A stretch of 46,651 nt of DNA. Source: JANXVV01 sp038230975. Its GTDB lineage: Bacteria > Planctomycetota > Phycisphaerae > Tepidisphaerales > Tepidisphaeraceae. The DNA is taken from NCBI GenBank assembly GCA_038230975.1, contig JBBRMF010000007.1:1-46651 (forward strand). The letters run 5' to 3'. A program made the position numbers and the translations under genes. A model generated the notes under the pieces. The model did not search any database and was not told the origin of the DNA. It worked only from the letters and a program-made list of their open reading frames with translations. Within the stretch, counting starts at the first letter, position 1. Every line of letters starts with the position of its first letter. Shown here piece by piece: positions 23,601-29,740 of this stretch.

Positions 23601-25682
23601 GCCGCCGAACCGGCCATCAAAAATATCGGTGACATCATTGCCAAGGCGCTGGCTGATCCCAATAAGGGAACACTACTGATTGACGGCCTTCGCAAATCCC
23701 CGGCACGCGCGAATTGCCTGACCGCACTGGCCTCTTCGCTTTCATCGTCCCAACTCCTGTCGCCCAAATGGTGCCTGATCGTCGAAACTCAACTCCGATC
23801 CGGTGAAAAACTTCACCCCCGTATTGCCGCGCTCTCGGATCACTTGCAAGAACTGGAATCCATCTTGCGGATCTCCGTGGAAAAGAATGCACTTCCGGCT
23901 GAATTGCGAGACGCGATTGGTGGACTCGTCAACCAAAGCGCCGAGCCCGGAGAAGGGAACGCACTCCTTAGAAAAGCCGTGATCGGCGCGGAAATTCTCA
24001 AACGTCTCGCCGCCAACCCGGATCTACAGGGCATTGATGGCCAACGGCTTCGAACCAGCTTCGACCGCTATCGCACGCTGGATCAACAAAAGAAAGAATA
24101 CGTTCGCCGCGCCATTCTGCACCGCTGGAATTCCGTTCAGAAGGCAAGGCTATTGGCGAACACTGGATCTCGTCTGAACAGCCTCGGTGCTGATCTTAAA
24201 CGCCGCCTTACATTGCGCGGTGAACGCGCCATGCGCCTCCGCCAGGTGATTCAGAACGGCCAACAAACCGAAGGCGGTGATCCCCTATTCGATCTCTGCC
24301 CTGTCTGGATGGCCAGCCCCGAAACCGTTGCGCAACTATTCCCGCGCCAACCATTATTCGATTCCGTCATCTTTGATGAAGCCTCGCAGTGCCGGCTCGA
24401 AGAAGCACTACCCGTGCTGATTCGCGCCAAGCGCGTCGTCATCGCCGGTGATCCCAAACAACTCCCACCGACACGTTTTTTTGAATCCGCCGTCGCGCGA
24501 AGCGAAGATGAAGAAATCGAAACGGATCAGCAACTGTTCGAGAGCCAGCAAGGAGAGATTGAAGATCTTCTCGGAGCCGCGCTCAATCTGGAAATTCAGG
24601 AGTGCTATCTGGACGTTCACTATCGATCGCGGAACAGTGATTTGATCCAGTTCAGCAACGCGAATTTCTACGGCTCGCGTCTGCAGGCCATCCCCGGCCA
24701 TCCCAAAAATCGCACGCGTTACTCACCCGTCACGCTGTATCGCGTCGAGGGGACGTATGAAAAACGCCGCAATGTCGTCGAGGCCAATCAGGTCTGCCAG
24801 ATCGTGCGAGACTTATTGAAACGGGCCGAGTCGCCGTCCATCGGCATCGGTTGCTTTAATCTTCCCCAGCGTGATTTGATCGTCGATACGCTCGATGAAA
24901 TGGCCGAGCACGATGCCGATTTCGCCAAACGGCTTGAACTATCGCGACGGCGTGAAGGAACCGGCTCCTTCGAAGGCCTCTTCGTGAAAAACTTGGAAAA
25001 TGTCCAGGGAGACGAGCGCGATCATCTGATCATCAGCACTACCTATGGCCCAGATCCTTCCGGTAAATTTCACCGGCGTTTTGGCCCGGTCGGAAACATC
25101 GGCGGGGGACGACGGCTCAACGTACTCGTCACCCGCGCGCGGGAAGAGATCCACCTGGTCACTTCGATTCCCGCGCAGGCGTATCACACATTACCCCCGA
25201 TTCCAGCCGGGCAAACTCCCAGCGGCGCGTATCTTCTATTTGCCTATCTCCAATACACCGAGCAGTTGGCGGCCCGATATGAAACAGCTCATCTCGTGCT
25301 CGAACAATTGTCCGCCGACGCCGTTCCGAACGTGAATGTCCGCCCCAGCAAAACCCCGTCCCCTTTTGCGATCGCGCTGGCCAATCGTCTCGCAGCAGAG
25401 CATCGCGTCGGTTCAGATGTTCATTGGGGCAATGAAGGTTTTTGCGTCGATGTCGCCCTGCATCACCCGACCAAAGCCGAAGAGGTTACCGTCGGAGTGC
25501 TTTGCGACACCACGCGGTTTACGCAATCCTCCGACCCCGTTGAATGGGACATCTTCCGCACGGGGATTCTCGAATCACAAGGTTGGCAACTACACCGAAT
25601 CTGGACGCCGCATTTCTATCGCGACGCCGATGGTGGTGTAAAGGCCATCATCCATGATGCTGACGGCATTATTTCCGCGTAG
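20646..25682 (+). CDS. Large SF1 (Upf1/DNA2-like) helicase with C-terminal Vsr/MTES_1575-type nuclease domain
   Basis: The 1678-residue protein has a Walker A motif at about residue 401 (IHGPPGTGKSQT), motif Ia (LVVSDKRTALDVVANRL), a Walker B at about 1240 (VIFDEASQ) followed by IAGDPKQLPPTRFFE, then NVQGDERDHLIIST near 1452 and RRLNVLVTRAREEIHLV near 1490. About 800 mostly helical residues separate motifs Ia and II. The last 105 residues resemble the Vsr-like REase fold of MTES_1575 proteins: FCVDVALHH, VGVLCDTTRF and GWQLHRIWTPHFY. The usual IECDG is VLCDT here, so a conserved Glu is Leu and nuclease activity is uncertain. Relatives occur as single-gene defence or DNA-processing enzymes. 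No methylase or other defence gene is adjacent. Confidence 0.85.
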   Translation: MTQINAAPETAASTPPNRILSKMLERLFATLVNGPSLNCRPHSSRQRVDLSSLARLKDVAAEKVLLALLGDERKAKCAARVSAPLRRLLDQDEEAEESKKPSLTDDERAAITAWREQESLFGKLRVIAEDARTYEQDTGVHVLNIGFPLLSLPPNSFGGKQSGVSRRILAPIAFIPVSVIVKQGATRSVELQCTGDGTDRVIPNTALLAWLEQQTGKQAQDIFADEQGEDPWRELRELVAYVAAAIDISVADILPTLDPHPVEPQPHNIDSGTHATHELQNATPPVPTTKPLQLRSAPRSDQSDESAPAIISCAILGLFPLANQGLLRDMQAMVGGDAIDGPVASFIKLPGMLDAAPDSEQPLEPIEARRREFAEERLITDADPCQSRAVRLARECQTLVIHGPPGTGKSQTITNIIGDHLARGERVLVVSDKRTALDVVANRLRHLGLGGLVGIVHDPQRDQRDLYKALRQQLDDLPEAATHPHAIRQLETADTELQRLHEEVTKYAASLTTRDGHGYSFHDLVGEWFGIIPADELTIDEAALRSTPLETLDQHTRDIQDILERGRAVDFPNNPWRNCAGIDLPTFLTTPMAEFRAAMSRCVTDAENADLTADPAIPPFAFDMPLQPQAKARVVLADDLTALFATADAAVLSHWAECNADSMCAAEAKLNAAAESIATFREGPLDETLANIAVKDLSSPLITRQEKILGEYSETHEHWAARWSSVRTAAPNAQAATIIQWLMRDAKSLQHGCQLLEAMKGSADIIQAGPLDRQMARQVSTQTLQPAQINPWLSALGEYLPTAGKWYAFLKPGIKSAAKPAAVFFGLPLNAATAAQIRDFLIAFRARLDLKADLNEHILTVPLSQDVPEDELLRAYEEHTAVARAVKSPQAATLTTQNDSSQNIQRLIQPQIDAVTPILQSWNLELTPANAQSLAQFLRQLNARLQLTALHESMAESKPAGLMADEHLERSIVSHQAVFAFIRKTAAEPAIKNIGDIIAKALADPNKGTLLIDGLRKSPARANCLTALASSLSSSQLLSPKWCLIVETQLRSGEKLHPRIAALSDHLQELESILRISVEKNALPAELRDAIGGLVNQSAEPGEGNALLRKAVIGAEILKRLAANPDLQGIDGQRLRTSFDRYRTLDQQKKEYVRRAILHRWNSVQKARLLANTGSRLNSLGADLKRRLTLRGERAMRLRQVIQNGQQTEGGDPLFDLCPVWMASPETVAQLFPRQPLFDSVIFDEASQCRLEEALPVLIRAKRVVIAGDPKQLPPTRFFESAVARSEDEEIETDQQLFESQQGEIEDLLGAALNLEIQECYLDVHYRSRNSDLIQFSNANFYGSRLQAIPGHPKNRTRYSPVTLYRVEGTYEKRRNVVEANQVCQIVRDLLKRAESPSIGIGCFNLPQRDLIVDTLDEMAEHDADFAKRLELSRRREGTGSFEGLFVKNLENVQGDERDHLIISTTYGPDPSGKFHRRFGPVGNIGGGRRLNVLVTRAREEIHLVTSIPAQAYHTLPPIPAGQTPSGAYLLFAYLQYTEQLAARYETAHLVLEQLSADAVPNVNVRPSKTPSPFAIALANRLAAEHRVGSDVHWGNEGFCVDVALHHPTKAEEVTVGVLCDTTRFTQSSDPVEWDIFRTGILESQGWQLHRIWTPHFYRDADGGVKAIIHDADGIISA

Positions 25683-25691
25683 TGTTCGATC

Positions 25692-25756
25692 GTGGCATGG
25701 GCGTTTCGTCCGTGCTCTTTGTTTCAAAAAACGCACGGGCGAGACGCCCATGCCAC
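25692..25756. repeat. REP-like hairpin, family A copy 4
   Basis: Arms 25692-25715 (GTGGCATGGGCGTTTCGTCC and four more bases) and 25733-25756 form a 24-bp stem with two mismatches. It fills the gap between two convergent genes and could terminate both. Confidence 0.9.
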
Positions 25757-25759
25757 CAT

Positions 25760-27937
25760 TCATCCACCGATCAAATAGTAAATCGTTCCCGGCCGCAGCT
25801 TAATCTCCGCTGCAAATCCGGCGTCTTCCGCTTTGTCCCCGTTGGCATCCAGCGCGATCACCTTTAACGACCCGGCGTCCGCGCGTTTAAACTTCACCAC
25901 TCCACCGATCGACTTAATACTCCAAGGCTCACGACCGATGTGGAGGATCTTTTGCACCCCATTCCCCACCGGTTGCGCTTCAAATCCCGTCGCTTTCTCT
26001 TCGCTCATCACCTGCAACAGAATTTTTTGCGACGTTGCCAAAGGCTTTCCGTCGAGGCTCACCGCCACGATGTGTTCAAGCGTCGAATCTGATTGAATTA
26101 CGACGTCCGCCAGATCCACCGGGCCGGCATCATGCAAATTACCGCTCACCCCTTGCGCTGCCGGCGCATTCATCGTGAGCACGCCTTTCCCATAATCGAG
26201 CTTGAGCTGGCCGTTGCTGCTGGTGACCGTCTGATGGGTATGGTCGATCCACCGAGACATGTCGGCCAATTTCGCCGGCCCACCCGTCGCGGTGAATCTC
26301 ACGCTCGTGCGGCCGACGTAATGAACCAGGGGATCAATCACATTCCCTGCTTTGATCGCCGTGCCTTGTGGAACATCTTTCAGCCGAAGCTCGTCGAAGG
26401 CCGCATCCTGCGGCATGGGGGTTCCCTGCAAATCCAGGAGATCGGAGATCTTGAGATTGAGATCGACCACCGTGTCACCGGCCGCCACCAGACCTTTTCG
26501 ATAGATCATCGCCGCGGCCGGGAATTGCCCCACCATCGACGGCGACATCAGCGTCCACGGCTGCATGAAATAGCCCGGCTTGATCGACCAGCGATTCGAA
26601 TCGAACGCAAAGTGCACGATTGCATCGCTCCCTTGCAGCGCCCCGTAGCAGGCATAATAAAGCGGTGCCTCGGATCGAAAGCGATTCGGTCGGTTGAAGG
26701 TGGTTTCAGAGACCATCGAGGGCTTGTTGTCGTAATGAATGTCCATGACCGTGTGAACAAATTCCTTGCCCTTGCCCGGCTGCTCCGAATCAAACTTCAG
26801 CGCGCTGCGCTCTAAAAATGTGTGACCCTCCCGAATCGACCACTCGGAGGCTTCCCCTTTATTTTGACAACCGAAATACCCGTGCCGATCGAGAAAATCG
26901 CCGGACGTGTAGGTGTACTTTTCCAGCGGCCCCAGCACGCGCGGATCGGCGGTGGCCCAGTTGCTGGCAGTGATGACCCCTTTAAATCCCAGGCCGTGCA
27001 GATACTCCACCTGTTGCTGATAGAAATTGCGCTGGCTCTCGACCAGGAACTGCGCGGTTTCCTTATCGCGAGTCGTGCGCTGATTGGCCATTTCCCACAG
27101 CGCGCGGAAGCTCACACGGCCCTGCGAGGGATTGTCGCGCGCCACTTTTGGGCCGTTCCAACTCTTCATGGCCCCTTGAATCGAGCCATGCTTTTGCTTG
27201 AGCCAATCGCCGAACTGCGCTTCCAGAATCTGCATCTGGGCATCGGCGATATTGGCGGTCGTAAACGTCCAGAAGAAATAAGAATCCTCGTTGACAATTT
27301 CCGCCCCGAAAACCGCTGGCTCATCGATCAGCTTCTTCCCGGTTGTAGCGCTCGGCGTGGTGAGAAGCGCCTTCCACCAACCGTGATATTTCTCCTGGAA
27401 ATCATGATTGAACGTAAGCGCCGCGAAGGGATGCTGGCCACCGTTATATCCCGGCAACCAGGGGGTATTGGGCTTCGGATTGAGCCAGATCGGAAAGTAA
27501 ATTGAGAAATGGCTATAAATCCCTTCCGCTTTCAGAGCCTCGACGGTCTCGATCGCGTGTTGAATCTTCTTCGTGTCGACATTTCCATCGGCATCAAAGT
27601 AACCGCCGTGAATGCGCACCAGATTCACACCGTATTTCGAAAGCACCCGCGCCGATCGCCGAAGCTCCGCCGAGGTGTCCCCCGGGCACCCGTTCACGGC
27701 CCAGAATCGCACGGGTTCTTTCGTGCCGGAGTGAACGAACTGCGAATCCGCCGTCGCGATAACCCCCCCATCTCCTGCCTGCTTTTCGTTGAGCTTCCGC
27801 AAATCAATCGCGCTGCTGAGCGTGAAGGGATCCGGCCTGGGATTGAATGGCAACCAAGTCTCTTCCGCCGTCAGAAGGATCGGAAATAAAAGAACCGCGA
27901 GAAGGAGGAATCTTCGCATAGAAAGAAGTTTAAGCAT
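25760..27937 (-). CDS. Secreted glycoside hydrolase-like protein (clan GH-A fold)
   Basis: The 725-residue product starts with a signal peptide (RRFLLLAVLLFPILLTAEE). The N-terminal half looks like a TIM barrel of retaining glycosidases: RFWAVNGCPGD, NLVRIHGGYFDADGN, then VFGAEIVNEDSYFFW with E217 as candidate acid/base, and PSMVSETTFNRP with E411 as candidate nucleophile. Residues after about 520 are beta-rich and may be an accessory domain. Family (GH5-like, beta-agarase-like or other) and substrate cannot be told from sequence by eye. An ATG six codons downstream is an alternative start. The gene is alone on its strand between two repeats. Confidence 0.75.
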   Translation of the reverse strand: MLKLLSMRRFLLLAVLLFPILLTAEETWLPFNPRPDPFTLSSAIDLRKLNEKQAGDGGVIATADSQFVHSGTKEPVRFWAVNGCPGDTSAELRRSARVLSKYGVNLVRIHGGYFDADGNVDTKKIQHAIETVEALKAEGIYSHFSIYFPIWLNPKPNTPWLPGYNGGQHPFAALTFNHDFQEKYHGWWKALLTTPSATTGKKLIDEPAVFGAEIVNEDSYFFWTFTTANIADAQMQILEAQFGDWLKQKHGSIQGAMKSWNGPKVARDNPSQGRVSFRALWEMANQRTTRDKETAQFLVESQRNFYQQQVEYLHGLGFKGVITASNWATADPRVLGPLEKYTYTSGDFLDRHGYFGCQNKGEASEWSIREGHTFLERSALKFDSEQPGKGKEFVHTVMDIHYDNKPSMVSETTFNRPNRFRSEAPLYYACYGALQGSDAIVHFAFDSNRWSIKPGYFMQPWTLMSPSMVGQFPAAAMIYRKGLVAAGDTVVDLNLKISDLLDLQGTPMPQDAAFDELRLKDVPQGTAIKAGNVIDPLVHYVGRTSVRFTATGGPAKLADMSRWIDHTHQTVTSSNGQLKLDYGKGVLTMNAPAAQGVSGNLHDAGPVDLADVVIQSDSTLEHIVAVSLDGKPLATSQKILLQVMSEEKATGFEAQPVGNGVQKILHIGREPWSIKSIGGVVKFKRADAGSLKVIALDANGDKAEDAGFAAEIKLRPGTIYYLIGG

Positions 27938-27957
27938 GAAGCCTGAAATGCCAAACG

Positions 27958-28085
27958 ACTAAATAACCGTGCGCGATTACGCGCCTCGTAATTCGTAGGT
28001 TCCGCTGCGCGGAACGTCCTTGTATCGGTCGCGATACCTGTTCCGCACAGCGGAACCTACACGAATAGCGCTCGGTTATTTAGTT
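27958..28085. repeat. Nested palindrome: TAAATAACCG arms enclosing a family B element
   Basis: Outer arms ACTAAATAACCGTGCGC (27958-27974) and GCGCTCGGTTATTTAGT (28069-28085) enclose an inner palindrome with ATTCGTAGGTTCCGCTGCGCGGAAC (first 20 bases at 27991) and its counterpart ending near 28067. The inner part resembles family B (13693 and 29553); the outer part resembles the hairpin at 16578. Confidence 0.8.
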
Positions 28086-28147
28086 ACGACGGTGAATATC
28101 TGGAATGTATTTGCCACGAGGCTATGTTTCATATATAGTTATCTGCT

Positions 28148-28417
28148 GTGTATGAATTCCGATGGAACGAGTGGAATATCGACCACATTGCTGACCATGG
28201 CGCGACTGTCGACACGGCCGAAGAAATCGTAAATTCCGCTCGAAGACCGTGGCCTGAAAAAATCGGTGACGGAAAATGGCGTGTCTGGGGTCGAGCGCGA
28301 AACGGACTTTACTTGCAGGTGATTTACGTGTTCAGCCCAGAGGATATAATCTTTGTCATTCACGCAATGCCATTGACCGATACACAGAAGCGGCAATTTC
28401 GCAGGCGAGCCCGATGA
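28148..28417 (+). CDS. BrnT-like toxin
   Basis: The 89-residue protein reads FRWNEWNIDHIADHGATVDTAEEIV, then WPEKIGDGKWRVWGRA, LYLQVIYVFSP and VIHAMPLTDTQKRQFRRR. This is the pattern of the BrnT/RelE-fold toxin group: an N-terminal W.xxN..HI..HG, a central K.GDG..RVWGR strand pair and a basic C-terminal helix. BrnT toxins are ribonucleases held in check by a ribbon-helix-helix partner. The stop overlaps the start of the next gene (ATGA), and that gene has the expected antitoxin features. Toxin-first order is usual for brnTA. Confidence 0.75.
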   Translation: MYEFRWNEWNIDHIADHGATVDTAEEIVNSARRPWPEKIGDGKWRVWGRARNGLYLQVIYVFSPEDIIFVIHAMPLTDTQKRQFRRRAR

Positions 28418-28740
28418 AAAAATCCAAACCCTATTGGGAAATGACCTCCGCCGAACTTCGCGCGACGACCATGTCGTTTGATGACCCGGCGTATCAACCG
28501 CTCGCGCAGAAGGCAACGCGAGACGAATTGGCACAACAACGCCGCGCTAAAAATAAGGGTGGCCGGCCACGGAAGGGCCTTGGGGCCAAAACGATCTCTT
28601 TAACTGTCGAAAAAGGATTGCTGGCCCGATCGGATTCTTATGCCAAATCAATTGGGATCAGCCGCGCGGAGCTGTTTCAGCAAGGCCTTCAAGCGATTCT
28701 TCCGCCTCTCAGAACGAGAACCAGGAAGCAGGCAAGCTAG
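28414..28740 (+). CDS. Ribbon-helix-helix antitoxin (BrnA-like)
   Basis: The 108-residue protein starts at the ATG overlapping the toxin stop by four bases. The N-terminal half is polar with KPYWEMTSAEL and FDDPAYQPL and would wrap the toxin. A basic linker NKGGRPRKG precedes the ribbon-helix-helix AKTISLTVEKGLLARSDSYAKSIGISRAELFQQGL, which should bind the operon promoter. Gene order, overlap and domain type all support a toxin-antitoxin pair with the upstream gene. Confidence 0.75.
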   Translation: MKKSKPYWEMTSAELRATTMSFDDPAYQPLAQKATRDELAQQRRAKNKGGRPRKGLGAKTISLTVEKGLLARSDSYAKSIGISRAELFQQGLQAILPPLRTRTRKQAS

Positions 28741-28851
28741 CAGGCGGTCGTTTTAACTAACGGCGCAAACATTGCGTTTTTACGTTGGTCGATATCCGGC
28801 TGAGTTAGGTTTTAAGTGATCTTCACCAATCTTCCGGATGTAATTTGCCGC

Positions 28852-29097
28852 ATGAGTTCCCAAACATTCCAACTTCATTTTGCTGCCGATAGTCGAGTCG
28901 TCAGCAATCCCGCCACCCTGGGTGGCCGAGGCGTCTTTGCGGGAACTCGCGTGCCGGTCGATACACTGTTCGATTATCTTGCCGATGGACTGTCGCTCGA
29001 TTATTTTTTGGAGTCCTTCCCCAGCGTATCGCGTGAACAAGCCGTGGCAGTGCTTCGATACGGTCAACAGCGTATCGATAACGAGTTGGCGTCTTGA
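28852..29097 (+). CDS. DUF433 family antitoxin-like protein
   Basis: The 81-residue product matches DUF433: SRVVSNPATLGGRGVFAGTRVPVDTLFDYLADGLSLDYFLESFPSVSREQAVAVLRY. These proteins have a winged-helix-like fold and are usually the antitoxin partner of a DUF5615 (PIN-like) toxin encoded directly downstream with overlapping codons. Here the overlap survives but the toxin frame ends after seven codons (29094-29117). The frame is open from 28816, but MSSQTFQLHF at 28852 is the better start. The protein is intact. Confidence 0.8.
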   Translation: MSSQTFQLHFAADSRVVSNPATLGGRGVFAGTRVPVDTLFDYLADGLSLDYFLESFPSVSREQAVAVLRYGQQRIDNELAS

Positions 29098-29117
29098 AAG
29101 TACTTTTCGACGAATAG
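29094..29117 (+). pseudogene. Remnant of a DUF5615 toxin gene (first seven codons)
   Basis: TTG at 29094 overlaps the DUF433 stop, as toxin starts normally do in such pairs. It is followed by codons for KVLFDE and then TAG. DUF5615 toxins typically begin M-K-V-L-F-D-E, with the acidic residues at the PIN-like active site, and run for about 115 residues. Neither +1 nor -1 reading downstream gives anything similar, so the body was deleted rather than frameshifted. Confidence 0.6.
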
Positions 29118-29264
29118 GAGCGTTGATGAAAGCAGCAACGACGTGGAACAGAGCGGCTCTACGGATTGTTGTACCGCAACTCGGCGTGACTGAGATTGCG
29201 CGACGGCTACAGACACCGCCAACCTACAAATCCGCACACGGAGAGTCGAAAATGAGCGCGCGGC

Positions 29265-29552
29265 ATGTGGTACATGTTGAGTGGGCTTGAATTTAGTCGG
29301 CCGCTCATAGAGCACATCGTAAAGCTAACAGACTTTGTTCGCGATCATCGCGTTGAGGTAAAAGAGCTGTCGAAAATTGGCTCTGCCAACTTATCCTGTG
29401 CGTTTGCCTCGGTTGATGATCAAAGCTCGTTCTGCATCGGTTCGGACGACCTATTGATTTTAGGTGAGGCAGGCGATTACATCTCGATAACTCTTTACCC
29501 TCCGAATGACGACAATGTACAAGAGGAGGAAATTGAACCAAGCACTCCGTAG
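29265..29552 (+). CDS. Small hypothetical protein
   Basis: A possible gene of 95 codons (or 92 from the ATG at 29274) in the gap left after the DUF433 gene. The predicted protein has an amphipathic beginning (LIEHIVKLTDFVRDHRVEVKEL), a hydrophobic-polar alternating middle and an acidic tail (NVQEEEIEPS). No family was recognised and no ribosome site is evident. It could be coding or simply an open frame; composition is more protein-like than the shadow frames around it. Confidence 0.35.
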   Translation: MWYMLSGLEFSRPLIEHIVKLTDFVRDHRVEVKELSKIGSANLSCAFASVDDQSSFCIGSDDLLILGEAGDYISITLYPPNDDNVQEEEIEPSTP

Positions 29553-29733
29553 TTCGTAGGGTCCGCTTTAGCGGACGGAACCGTACCTGCGCGGGAATTT
29601 CATCGCGCATGCGTAGATAAATCCTCCGGCGGTGTCATTCAAACGTTGATGTCTCACGCACCGGCTCAAGGTATTTCAGGGATAGCGCATATTAAATGGA
29701 ATAATTCCGTCCGCTAAAGCAGACTCTACGAAT
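29553..29733. repeat. Family B element, copy 3, with arms 120 bases apart
   Basis: Left arm TTCGTAGGGTCCGCTTTAGC begins at 29553; the inverted right arm at 29705-29733 reads TTCCGTCCGCTAAAGCAGAC and then TCTACGAAT. Unlike the other copies, about 120 bases of unrelated DNA separate the arms, so it looks like a small non-coding mobile element or two facing half elements. Confidence 0.65.
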
Positions 29734-29740
29734 GCAGCAT

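Noticed and set aside
26093..27889. Long plus-strand open frames of 86-240 codons
   Set aside because: They are antisense shadows of the GH-like gene, with Arg- and His-rich composition typical of reversed GC-rich coding DNA.
29127..29290. Short open frame directly after the DUF433 gene as the toxin body
   Set aside because: Its translation has no similarity to a DUF5615 or PIN protein in any frame.
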